Below are positions 30,924 through 38,941 of a stretch of 64,000 nt of DNA, piece by piece (positions within the stretch are counted from its first letter, which is position 1; each line of letters starts with the position of its first letter). The notes beneath the pieces are model-generated. The model searched no databases. It was not told where the DNA came from and saw only the letters and a program-made list of their open reading frames with translations. Both the position numbers and the translations under genes were made by a program. The stretch is from Pedobacter riviphilus. Lineage in GTDB: Bacteria; Bacteroidota; Bacteroidia; Sphingobacteriales; Sphingobacteriaceae. The stretch spans positions 124,001-188,000 of the forward strand of contig NZ_CP061171.1 in NCBI RefSeq assembly GCF_014692875.1. Direction: 5' to 3'.

Positions 30924-31685
30924 CTACCATATTAGATCGATCAGGTTCTCAGCTCCGCTTAAATTTAATGTTGTAACATTACAATACAGGCAGGAAAAAG
31001 ACTCCAGTTTTTTTAAGCCATGGATATTTACAGATGAAAGCAAATTGTTGTCTGCAGAAAAAATTTGTAGCGCAGGAAATCCAGTAAGATCTAAATTCCC
31101 TGCTATTTTGTTTTTCCGGATGAACAGCGATTGCAGTTTGGGGCAACCACTAATCTTAAAATCGGTAATACTATTGTCAGAAACGTTTAGTGTCTTCAGC
31201 TCAGGATAATTGCTTACCTCTATCCTGGTAAATTGGTTGTAATTCAAGCTAAGCTCTGTCAGTTTTTTAAACTTCGTTATATCTATGTCCTTAAGCCTAT
31301 TACCTGTCAGCGATAAGTGCTCAAGATTCAGGCAGCCTGTTATATTCAATATTTCTATTTCACTGCCCACAAGGTACAGGCGCTTAAGGCTGGTCATCCC
31401 TTGCAGATCCACCTGCCTGATTTTGTTTTTGTAAGTGCCGAATTCCTCAAGGTTCCTAAAGCTTTTTATGCCTTCCATAGATGAAAAACCAGTCTCTTCC
31501 AGGTATAATTTGGTAACCTTCTCCGCTTCGGCTACCTGTATCTCCCCATCATTGTTGGTATCCACTTTCTTTTTAATGAGAGCCTGTTTGAAACTCGGGT
31601 CAGGGAAATTTACGATTTGAGCGCTGGCCGAGGATAGGCTTAGCGAAAATAAGATACAGCCAAACAGTATTTTAATGGACATCAT
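30924..31685 (-). CDS. Secreted leucine-rich-repeat protein
   Basis: The 253-residue protein has a signal peptide ending SASAQI, an EF-hand-like KKVDTNNDGEIQVAEAEKV segment near residue 40, and about eight leucine-rich repeats of roughly 21 residues (L-x-x-L-x-L-x-x-N-x-L). The repeats run to the C-terminus with no anchor. It probably binds a protein or glycan outside the cytoplasm. It follows the 198-residue secreted protein gene by 12 bp, so the two form an operon. Confidence 0.88.
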   Translation of the reverse strand: MMSIKILFGCILFSLSLSSASAQIVNFPDPSFKQALIKKKVDTNNDGEIQVAEAEKVTKLYLEETGFSSMEGIKSFRNLEEFGTYKNKIRQVDLQGMTSLKRLYLVGSEIEILNITGCLNLEHLSLTGNRLKDIDITKFKKLTELSLNYNQFTRIEVSNYPELKTLNVSDNSITDFKISGCPKLQSLFIRKNKIAGNLDLTGFPALQIFSADNNLLSSVNIHGLKKLESFSCLYCNVTTLNLSGAENLIDLIW

Positions 31686-31697
31686 AATTAGTGTTTT

Positions 31698-32294
31698 TTA
31701 AAGCTTAACATTTACAACCTGTCCCTCTGATGTAATTTCAACAAAGTTTTTCACCAGGTCATTTGTCTCATAGAACAACTTAAAGTCCTCATATATAGGT
31801 CGGGAATAAGAAGTGACCGCCTGCCCATATATATTATAACCAACAGAAGTCGAAGTACCTACCTGATTCCACATTTCTTTCATCTTACCTTGACGTACCA
31901 TTGTTTGCAAGTAGTACCTTCCAGGTTTTAAATTCCGGAACTCGAACCTACCATCCTTATCCGAGGCTTTTGTCAGTATGCGGTAGGAGTAAGCATCGGG
32001 TGACATCATTGCAAATGTTTTGCCTTTTTTGTTCTTCTTTTGCAGCTCATACCATTCATCAAAATAGGGTGTGCAGGGGAAAAGTATTACGACAATACCC
32101 AAATAGGTATTGTCCGGGTTCTTTTTCTTCTTAGTGACCACGCCATGTAACATAGCTGTTCCTGCATTTAGCATAGCATCTGCTTGATCCCTATTGAACG
32201 GCGAGGAAGGGAAAACAGGGACTGGTTCTTCCTGGGCCATTACAATTACACAATAAAAATTTAACAGTGTAAATAAAATACCTATTCGCTTCAT
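31698..32294 (-). CDS. Secreted protein with carboxypeptidase-regulatory-like fold
   Basis: The 198-residue protein has a signal peptide ending IVMAQE and a beta-sandwich signature of the CarboxypepD_reg type, seen in DKDGRFEFRNLKPGRYYLQT. It has no catalytic domain. It is the first gene of a two-gene operon with the leucine-rich-repeat protein. Role unknown, probably surface or periplasmic. Confidence 0.8.
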   Translation of the reverse strand: MKRIGILFTLLNFYCVIVMAQEEPVPVFPSSPFNRDQADAMLNAGTAMLHGVVTKKKKNPDNTYLGIVVILFPCTPYFDEWYELQKKNKKGKTFAMMSPDAYSYRILTKASDKDGRFEFRNLKPGRYYLQTMVRQGKMKEMWNQVGTSTSVGYNIYGQAVTSYSRPIYEDFKLFYETNDLVKNFVEITSEGQVVNVKL

Positions 32295-32394
32295 AGCTAT
32301 AATTTTAGATAGGTAAATTTAACTAATCCGAGATAAAAAGAAAATACCGGAAAACTAGAATTTTTCAGGCATCAATGGTTTTTTTACGATTTGG

Positions 32395-32672
32395 GAGGTG
32401 GCTTCGAAAGGTGTCAGGGTGTTAACGGTATCTCCGGGTTGGATCATGACTGATGGTGCCAAGAGAATGATGGAGCGAATATCGCAAAGCTCAGCAATTC
32501 AATTGAACAGGCTACCCAAGGTGTGATGGATGTTTTGGGCGGGATTCCGTATGGCAGACCCGCCGAGCCGGAAGAGGTAGCGGAACTGGTAAGCTTCCTT
32601 GTTTCTCCAAGGGCAGGTTATCTAACGGGTACAGCATTCGTAATCGATGGCGGCACCATCCCTACCATTTAG
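32395..32672 (+). pseudogene. 3' remnant of a short-chain dehydrogenase/reductase gene
   Basis: The translation starts [20 protein letters not shown] and, after an apparent one-base loss near 32490, continues [20 protein letters not shown] and [19 protein letters not shown], ending IDGGTIPTI. This is the C-terminal third of a classical SDR (Pro-Gly after the active site and the YLTG-x-x-x-x-x-DGG end). The cofactor-binding and catalytic parts are absent. It lies convergent with the HxlR gene. Confidence 0.8.
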
Positions 32673-32699
32673 TACACCATTCCCGTAACCAGTTCGTGA

Positions 32700-33047
32700 T
32701 TATTTTATACCTTGGATGATGTTATTCCTGTGCTGGAATCCCCATTTTTCCATTGCTGTCAATACATCATCCAGGGTTTCGCTGTAAGGCGTGAGTTCGT
32801 ACTGGACAGTAACGGGTTTAGTGTCGCATACCTTTCGGCTTACCAGTCCGTTCATTTCCATTTCCTGCAATTCCTTGGACAGGATGCGAGGGGATATGGC
32901 CGCTTCCCTGGATAACTCATTGAATCCTTTTTTGCCGCTCTGAAGCACTGAAATCAAGACTAATTTCCATTTTCCGCCCACTATATCCAGCGTATCACGT
33001 ATTGCCATTTTGGCTTTTGCACAACTTTCGATCGTATGTTTTGCCAT
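32700..33047 (-). CDS. HxlR-family winged-helix regulator
   Basis: The 115-residue protein begins with the conserved N-terminal cysteine (SCAKAKMAIRDTLDIVGGKW), followed by a winged helix with FNELSREAAISPRILSKEL and the wing YELTPYSETL. Members respond to oxidants or electrophiles and repress adjacent genes. It is divergent from the doxX-pirin operon, and two 18-bp direct repeats start 2 bp upstream of its start codon. Confidence 0.92.
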   Translation of the reverse strand: MAKHTIESCAKAKMAIRDTLDIVGGKWKLVLISVLQSGKKGFNELSREAAISPRILSKELQEMEMNGLVSRKVCDTKPVTVQYELTPYSETLDDVLTAMEKWGFQHRNNIIQGIK

Positions 33048-33048
33048 A

Positions 33049-33115
33049 TACTATTCTTTTTGTAAGTACTATCCTTTTTGTAACAGATAACAAATGTATA
33101 GTATTTGTTCGGAAA
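33049..33115. promoter_or_regulatory. Candidate HxlR operator: two 18-bp direct repeats plus a palindrome
   Basis: TACTATTCTTTTTGTAAG (33049-33066) is followed at once by TACTATCCTTTTTGTAAC (33067-33084), 16 of 18 bases equal. Next comes an imperfect palindrome with arms AACAAAT and ATTTGTT (about 33088-33110). The block fills the gap between the divergent hxlR and doxX genes, so it probably controls both. Confidence 0.65.
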
Positions 33116-33143
33116 TTTGTGGCTTAATCAACAGTTGATAGTC

Positions 33144-33530
33144 ATGTCACAGAAAACAATCAAAGTTACAGGGTGGATTTTGACGGCCATATTAGGCCTG
33201 CTCCTCACGATGAGTGCCACAATGAAAATTACGCTGAATGATACTGCCCTGGCCCAGGCCGTTGCGTTCGGCATCAATACGGCGACTTATCAGTTTATAG
33301 GTGTGATCGAAATCCTCTCGCTGCTGCTTTTCATCATTCCAAGAACAGGGATGCCGGGAACAATGCGCTTAGTGGCCTATCTGGGCGGAGCCATTGTAAC
33401 CCACCTGCAGCACCAGCAACCCATAGCAATGGTAGTTTCTGTCCAGGCTTTACTTTGGGCCACGGTTATCGTGCGTTTTCCTGAACTGGGACAAAGAATT
33501 TTTCCGGCAAAAAATATTGAACAATTATGA
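33144..33530 (+). CDS. DoxX-family membrane protein
   Basis: I start at the ATG at 33144, giving about 128 residues with four hydrophobic helices, including GWILTAILGLLLTMSATMK and FIGVIEILSLLLFIIP. This is the DoxX/DoxX-like layout, found in small inner-membrane proteins often tied to thiol or oxidative stress. The stop overlaps the pirin start (ATGA), so the two are coupled. Confidence 0.88.
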   Translation: MSQKTIKVTGWILTAILGLLLTMSATMKITLNDTALAQAVAFGINTATYQFIGVIEILSLLLFIIPRTGMPGTMRLVAYLGGAIVTHLQHQQPIAMVVSVQALLWATVIVRFPELGQRIFPAKNIEQL

Positions 33531-34414
33531 GAAACAGAAGCATATCAATAATTACTGAGAACCACTGGCACAACGGATTTTTGGGCAATGGACACAAAGC
33601 GATGGCTGTCCTTGATGGTGTAAGCTATAAAAACAGCGATCCTTTTATCCTGTTTATGGATGACGTATTGGACCTGCCCGGTGGAGCGCCAGTTGGTGGA
33701 GCACATCCCCACGCTGGATTTGAGACCCTGACCCTGGTGCTGGAAGGTAATGACCGGGAATGGAAAACGGGAAGTTTTGAGCTGATGACGGCTGGAAAGG
33801 GAATTGTCCACACCGAGGAGATCACCTCAAAACAAAAGCTGCGTATCTTACAGGTGTGGCTGGTATTACCACCTGAACAGCGGCATGCCCAGCCTTTTTT
33901 GCAAAAAATATTACTCGAAGATGTGCCAACAATTAGGACCGGCGAATACGAAATCCGTGTTTACAGTGGCAGTAGCAACGGTTTGGTCTCTTCCTTGAAA
34001 ACCCATACACCATTTACCCTGATTGACTTCAGGCTGAAAAAGCTTGCGTTGGTAAATCAGGAAATTCCATTGCAGTATCATGGCCTGGTCTATGTGCTTC
34101 AAGGCCGGGTAAAGGTGGGGGGTAAAATTATCAGTTCTGGGCAAGCTGGCTGGCTTGAAGGAATGGATGAAAAAGGCAGTGGCCGGCTCACCCTGGAGGC
34201 ACCGGATGAGGATACCCATTTTGTGCTGTATGCTGGACAGCCGCATCACGTTCCCGTTGTCCAGCACGGACCTTTCGTAGCCGACTCGATGGAAGAAATC
34301 GCTTTGCTGTACCGGAAGTTTAAAGATGGACAGTTCCCACATTTGAACGACTTGTCAGATGAGCAGAAGATTACATATCATTCAGATGGGGGCATTGATT
34401 CAAAGGCTACTTAA
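33527..34414 (+). CDS. Pirin-family bicupin protein
   Basis: The 295-residue protein has the pirin N-terminal cupin with GGAHPHAGFETLTLVLEG and GKGIVHTEE, which supply the metal-binding His and Glu residues, and a second cupin-like half. Pirins are iron-containing proteins; some have quercetinase activity. It is the second gene of the DoxX-pirin operon divergent from hxlR, a common redox-stress arrangement. Confidence 0.93.
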   Translation: MRNRSISIITENHWHNGFLGNGHKAMAVLDGVSYKNSDPFILFMDDVLDLPGGAPVGGAHPHAGFETLTLVLEGNDREWKTGSFELMTAGKGIVHTEEITSKQKLRILQVWLVLPPEQRHAQPFLQKILLEDVPTIRTGEYEIRVYSGSSNGLVSSLKTHTPFTLIDFRLKKLALVNQEIPLQYHGLVYVLQGRVKVGGKIISSGQAGWLEGMDEKGSGRLTLEAPDEDTHFVLYAGQPHHVPVVQHGPFVADSMEEIALLYRKFKDGQFPHLNDLSDEQKITYHSDGGIDSKAT

Positions 34415-34666
34415 CAGAAAGCCTTCGTTGATGAACCACAAAAGCCTGATCTTCCACTTGCCATAAAGCACTTCAGCTACCAGGTCCAGTCCGCAGTTGA
34501 GGTTCGGAAAAGTCTTTTTTTCATACATGTATCAAAGATATGTGTAGACCAGCTACCAATCAATAGGGATAAATTATTCCCTATCTGAATCGTAGTTCCC
34601 TTATTGCAGGTTATACAGGTACTATCGAAATTTGTACATCAATATGTTAATTTAAAAATAAATATT

Positions 34667-34990
34667 ATGAACCTACCAAAATTAATATCAGACTTAGTGG
34701 AAGCACAGAACATCCACAACGGAGCAGCTTATGCTTCCCTTTTTTCAGACGATGCCGTAGTATTCGACGAAGGAAAGACACATAACGGAAAACAGGAAAT
34801 CCAGAACTGGATAGAAAAATCAAACCAGGAGTATCAGAGCGTGCTAAAACCGATCAGCTATAATGATAGTGCAAATGGCTCGGTACTTGAAGCGGAGGTT
34901 TCGGGAACATTTCCCGGTAGCCCCGCGGTACTTCGCTTTAATTTCACGTTTCAGAACGGGCTGGTCGGATCACTAAAAATCACCGGATAG
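34667..34990 (+). CDS. SnoaL/NTF2-like small protein
   Basis: The start at 34667 gives 107 residues with a typical SnoaL-like beginning (LVEAQNIHNGAAYASLFSDD) and a cone-shaped NTF2-type beta sheet to the end. Such proteins bind or isomerise small hydrophobic molecules; no catalytic role can be assigned. The 250 bp before it contain no gene I can support. Confidence 0.8.
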   Translation: MNLPKLISDLVEAQNIHNGAAYASLFSDDAVVFDEGKTHNGKQEIQNWIEKSNQEYQSVLKPISYNDSANGSVLEAEVSGTFPGSPAVLRFNFTFQNGLVGSLKITG

Positions 34991-35103
34991 CTGGTGTTAA
35001 AGCGCATCTGCCTGAACACAATTGCCAATCACCTGAACAAAGCAATGCAGCAATGGAAGTTGTTCTTCTCCGGCAGCATTGCTATTTTTTCACCATAATC
35101 CAA

Positions 35104-36099
35104 ATGTCAATCAAAACAAATACCTGCACCACAATACTGATACTATTCAGCACACTTTTCATTTCTCCCCTGATCATCAAGGGCCAATCGGCAAGCCTTG
35201 ATCTGAGTGATAAAACAGTTGTTCAAAAAAAGTACGGGCTTGATCCTTCTAAACCACTTACCGCAAGGATCGGGAGTACACCGCCCGAAATAATCAATAA
35301 ATTCCGGGATGCTGGGATGTCCCCGACACTCCACAGACTTAGCAAAGCCGACAGTCTTAAGGTCGTCAGGGCCTTTAAAATGCTTCCCCCACTGCACACC
35401 CGTGTCTTGAAGGACCACCTGCTGGGTATCAGTTTTCTGGATAACATGCCCAATACAGCGCTGACTGCAACGATGAACCCGGAGAGCCCATTCCCCGTTT
35501 TCACTATCACTTTTAGGGCAGAGATTTTAAAACAGGATGTCTCCCAGTGGCTAACCTGGAAGGAAATGGGCTATTATGAAAAAGATAACCCAAGTTTGCA
35601 GGTTTCCATCGATGCAGGCAGGCTTGACGCGATAATTTATGTACTTCTGCACGAGGCGACCCATGTTGTAGATGGCTCCCTTGACCTGCTGGGAATGAAT
35701 AAAACCAGGGGGACATTTGACAGGGAGGCAGACCTGAAAAAAAACTTTAGACAAGGCATCTGGACAGACCGGACTCAGCTAAATGCAAACCTCGCTGACA
35801 CCCTCACCTCGCAGAGCCGCTTTCGCGGCGGGGCCAGGTTATTGCCTGTACATCTCGCACGGGAGATCTACGAATCAGCTGCCAAAAAGCCTTTTGTCTC
35901 ACTATATGCTACCTCCAGCTGGCACGAAGACCTGGCGGAATACCTCACCGTTACCCATTTTACCAAAAAACTTAAACAGCCTTTCAGGATCACGATTCAG
36001 AATGGGGGCAAAGAGATCTTCAGCTACGAACCGATCAAATCTGTCGCTGTCAGTTCGCGCATTCCCCTTATGCAATATTTTTACGCGAAGGCTGAATAA
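35104..36099 (+). CDS. Secreted putative zinc metallopeptidase (HEATH motif)
   Basis: The start at 35104 gives a signal peptide (ending IIKGQS) and about 331 residues. VLLHEATHVVDG carries the HExxH zinc motif, and a candidate third ligand glutamate is in HEDLAEYLTVTHF about 95 residues later. No family name is clear. It would act outside the cytoplasm on an unknown peptide substrate. It is followed closely by an oxidoreductase gene on the same strand. Confidence 0.75.
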   Translation: MSIKTNTCTTILILFSTLFISPLIIKGQSASLDLSDKTVVQKKYGLDPSKPLTARIGSTPPEIINKFRDAGMSPTLHRLSKADSLKVVRAFKMLPPLHTRVLKDHLLGISFLDNMPNTALTATMNPESPFPVFTITFRAEILKQDVSQWLTWKEMGYYEKDNPSLQVSIDAGRLDAIIYVLLHEATHVVDGSLDLLGMNKTRGTFDREADLKKNFRQGIWTDRTQLNANLADTLTSQSRFRGGARLLPVHLAREIYESAAKKPFVSLYATSSWHEDLAEYLTVTHFTKKLKQPFRITIQNGGKEIFSYEPIKSVAVSSRIPLMQYFYAKAE

Positions 36100-36127
36100 T
36101 TTATGTTTTAACAACACCCATCATCAT

Positions 36128-37255
36128 ATGAATAAGCAAAAAATCCGCATAGGGTTCATCGGGCTTAATCCCGACAGCCACTGGGCAGCAGCAGCCCACT
36201 TACCCGCTTTGAGGTCATTGTCTGATGACTTCGAGATCATTGGAGTGGCCAACCGAAGTTACGAGAGCTCAAAAAAAACAGCACAGACCTTAAATCTTCC
36301 CCTTGCCTTTAAGGATGCGCAATCACTGGTTAGCTCAAGCGAGATTGACCTGGTCGTGGTAACAGTAAAAGTCCCATATCACTTTGACCTGGTCAGTGCA
36401 GCACTGAATGCGGGCAAACATGTTTTTTGCGAATGGCCTTTGGGAAACGGACTAGTGGAAGGCAGGAAACTGGCAGCGTTGGCCAGGCAGAAAGGCGTTA
36501 TCGCTGCAATCGGAACACAGATGCGCTACGCGCCGGAGGTGACCTACCTAAAGCAACTTATAGCAGATGGCTATGTAGGTAAGGTATTATCCACTACGCT
36601 GATCGGTGCCGGGGGTAGCTGGGGAAATGAAACGACAGCGGATCTTTATTACCTCCATGATCAGGCTAATGGTGCAACAATGCAAGCCATACCTTTAGCC
36701 CATACGCTGGTGGGCTTAACGGAGGTATTGGGAAGTATTGAACAGCTGTCGGCCCGGATGCTGACCCAGTTTGACCAGGTCAGGTTGACCGATACAGGAG
36801 TGTTAAAGCTTAAAAATGCCCAGGACCAGATATTGATACATGGTGCGCTTAAAAGCGGTGCCGCCTTATCTGTGCACTACCGTGGCGGCATAACACGGGG
36901 AACTAACTTACTATGGGAGATCAACGGTACAGCCGGTGATTTGCAGGTAACAGGTGAAAATGGTCATGGCCAAATTGTTCAACTGGCTATCAGAGGCGCG
37001 AGGGGAGAAGAAAAAGAAATGAAAACACTTATGCCGCCTGCCAGTGCCTACAGCGGATGGCCGTCTTTTTCAGGAGCCCGGAATGTTGGCCATCTGTATG
37101 CCTTGATCGCCGAAGATATCCGTACGGGTTCAAGAAAAGCGCCGGATTTCGAGGATGGTGTTGCGCTTCATGAATTGGTTGACCGTATCGAGAAATCCTC
37201 GCAAGAGAGAAAAGAAGCGTGGATGAGGAGTGATGATAAAGATGTCGAATCTTAA
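36128..37255 (+). CDS. Gfo/Idh/MocA-family oxidoreductase
   Basis: I start at the ATG at 36128 because the conserved N-terminus begins there (KIRIGFIGLNPDSHWAAAAH); the open frame upstream overlaps the peptidase gene and is not protein-like. It has about 375 residues, a Rossmann domain with an EWP motif (HVFCEWPLGNG) in place of EKP, and the usual C-terminal beta sheet. It probably oxidises or reduces a sugar-like substrate with NAD(P). Confidence 0.9.
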   Translation: MNKQKIRIGFIGLNPDSHWAAAAHLPALRSLSDDFEIIGVANRSYESSKKTAQTLNLPLAFKDAQSLVSSSEIDLVVVTVKVPYHFDLVSAALNAGKHVFCEWPLGNGLVEGRKLAALARQKGVIAAIGTQMRYAPEVTYLKQLIADGYVGKVLSTTLIGAGGSWGNETTADLYYLHDQANGATMQAIPLAHTLVGLTEVLGSIEQLSARMLTQFDQVRLTDTGVLKLKNAQDQILIHGALKSGAALSVHYRGGITRGTNLLWEINGTAGDLQVTGENGHGQIVQLAIRGARGEEKEMKTLMPPASAYSGWPSFSGARNVGHLYALIAEDIRTGSRKAPDFEDGVALHELVDRIEKSSQERKEAWMRSDDKDVES

Positions 37256-37403
37256 TTGCTTGATAATCATATAAATCATATATATGATCCAATATTGCAG
37301 GTTGGGTTAATTCAAGCAGGATCGAACTCTTAATTGCTTTATTTTCAATAAATAACAGGTTTATGCCTGTTATTTTATTTTCATAAGAAAATATCATAAA
37401 AAG

Positions 37404-37460
37404 AAAAAGCCTTGAAATTGAGCTCCTTTTAAAGGAAAGGCTCGACTTTCAAGGCTTTTT
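37404..37460. terminator. Bidirectional hairpin terminator
   Basis: Perfect 14-nt arms AAAAAGCCTTGAAA and TTTCAAGGCTTTTT end in T-runs on both strands. It follows the oxidoreductase gene. A near copy lies at 44212-44268. Confidence 0.7.
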
Positions 37461-37469
37461 GCTGTCTTG

Positions 37470-37553
37470 GTAGCCGTTACTGGACAAATTTCGAACTTTT
37501 TCTTGTCTGATTTGCAGGAGTTGGCGAAAGTTGCAAATTATTTTAAGATTTGA
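37470..37553 (+). pseudogene. Orphan 3' coding fragment, copy 2
   Basis: It reads VAVTGQISNFFLSDLQELAK and then VANYFKI before a TGA. It is related to fragments at 26436 and 44278, with many silent differences. It starts right after a terminator hairpin, as in the other copies. The remaining sequence up to 37937 holds no gene I can support. Confidence 0.45.
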
Positions 37554-37870
37554 AAGATGGTTACTAGGCAATTGTCGAACTAAAATTTTGATGAAGATTG
37601 TTGTATGATAATGCAAATTCCATTCTCTAATTAGTTTTAATAATGAGGATTTGGAGATATTGCTGGGGATTTCAGGGATAGTGATTCTTTTTCACTTTTT
37701 GTACCGTACTGAATTTACTTTCCCACTAATAATTGTTTGCCAAATATTTTTGAAACTCTATTGACTGCTGGCTAATTTAGCCTACAGGAGTTGGTATATG
37801 TCTATTTGTAAACCTTATTGAAAATGAGACTAAGATGAGTTTGGATGATATAAAACTTAGGCATTTGCAG

Positions 37871-37878
37871 TATCTTTG
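37871..37878 (+). promoter_or_regulatory. Possible promoter -7 element (TATCTTTG) for the AAA+/subtilisin operon
   Basis: TATCTTTG fits TAnnTTTG and lies 59 bp before the AAA+ start codon. No TTTG is found at the standard -33 spacing, so this is a weak call. Confidence 0.35.
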
Positions 37879-37937
37879 TCTAGGAGATCAAAAATATTTT
37901 TCTATATTTATTAACATAATACTCTTAAGGTAAACCT

Positions 37938-38936
37938 ATGAATCAAGACTTGCTAGTCCGTCTTTTCCGTTCTATTGATGGCGATCAAAACGACGATATT
38001 GTAAAGGTTGCCGAGACGATCATTGAGGATGAACGTACAAAGGGCCACGCAAAGTTAGCGGACAGACTAAAAACTATACTTGCTAAAAATGTTCAAAGTA
38101 ACCAACATTTTAAGGGTGAACTCAAAAATATTTTCGGTAGTTCAACAAATATTCCAACTGATAAACGGAATAACATTCCTCTTGCATTCGAAATAAAACG
38201 TGATGATCTCCGTCACGAAATGATCCTCAATGTGCCCACAGAATACAAGATCAAAAGAATTGAACAGGAGTTTGTAGCAAGGGAAAGACTCGCGCAGTTT
38301 GGATTAAAACATCGATGTCGTATTCTGCTACATGGTGCGCCAGGTTGTGGCAAAAGCATGAGTGCTGAAAGGATTGCATGGAATATTGGTTTACCGTTTT
38401 TAAAGGTCCGATTTGAAGCAATAATTTCCTCCTATTTGGGTGAATCTGCAAGTAATTTGAAAAAATTATTCGAGATGATTATTAACTACCCATGTGTTCT
38501 GCTTTTGGATGAATTTGATTTCATCGCAAAATCTAGGGAAAATAAACAGGATGTTGGAGAAATGCACAGAATAGTAAACATTTTGCTAAATGTTCTTGAA
38601 GATTATGAAGGCCCTGGGATTGTTGTAGCAACAACTAATTTAGAGGGGTCGCTAGATAAAGCCCTTTTCAGACGGTTTGATGATATTATCGAAATCCCAA
38701 AACCCGGGGTGCCTGAAATTGAGAGAATATTGAGATCCACTCTTTCAAGTATCAAAATTGACAAGGATATATCTTGGAGCCAAATTGCCTCGGATATGGA
38801 GGGATTTTCAGCTGCTTTAATCGTCAAAATCGCGAATGATGCAGCTAAAAATTCTGTTATTCATGGAAATGGAGTCGTGTCTAAAAAGCACTTTAGTACA
38901 TCTTTATCAGAGAATCAACTATATAATAAACCCTAA
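37938..38936 (+). CDS. ietA: AAA+ ATPase of an IetAS-type defence pair
   Basis: The 332-residue protein has one AAA+ module: Walker A GAPGCGKS (133-140), Walker B LLLDEFD (Asp191, Glu192), sensor-1 ATTN (Asn234) and arginine-finger FRRFD (245-246). The N-terminal 100 residues are helical. It is followed after 5 bp by a subtilisin-like protease gene. AAA+ ATPase plus subtilase is the gene order and domain make-up of IetAS, known from Agrobacterium plasmid maintenance and reported as an anti-phage system. The symbol rests on this pairing and not on alignment. Confidence 0.82.
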   Translation: MNQDLLVRLFRSIDGDQNDDIVKVAETIIEDERTKGHAKLADRLKTILAKNVQSNQHFKGELKNIFGSSTNIPTDKRNNIPLAFEIKRDDLRHEMILNVPTEYKIKRIEQEFVARERLAQFGLKHRCRILLHGAPGCGKSMSAERIAWNIGLPFLKVRFEAIISSYLGESASNLKKLFEMIINYPCVLLLDEFDFIAKSRENKQDVGEMHRIVNILLNVLEDYEGPGIVVATTNLEGSLDKALFRRFDDIIEIPKPGVPEIERILRSTLSSIKIDKDISWSQIASDMEGFSAALIVKIANDAAKNSVIHGNGVVSKKHFSTSLSENQLYNKP

Positions 38937-38941
38937 ACCAA

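Larger units (their letters stand above)
37302..37553. repeat. Direct repeat B, left copy
   Basis: The block runs from GGGTTAATTCAAGCAGGATC through a large hairpin to an orphan coding fragment. It recurs imperfectly at 44110-44409 in the same order and orientation. The two copies enclose the AAA+/subtilisin pair and the HEPN-zinc-ribbon gene. Confidence 0.6.
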
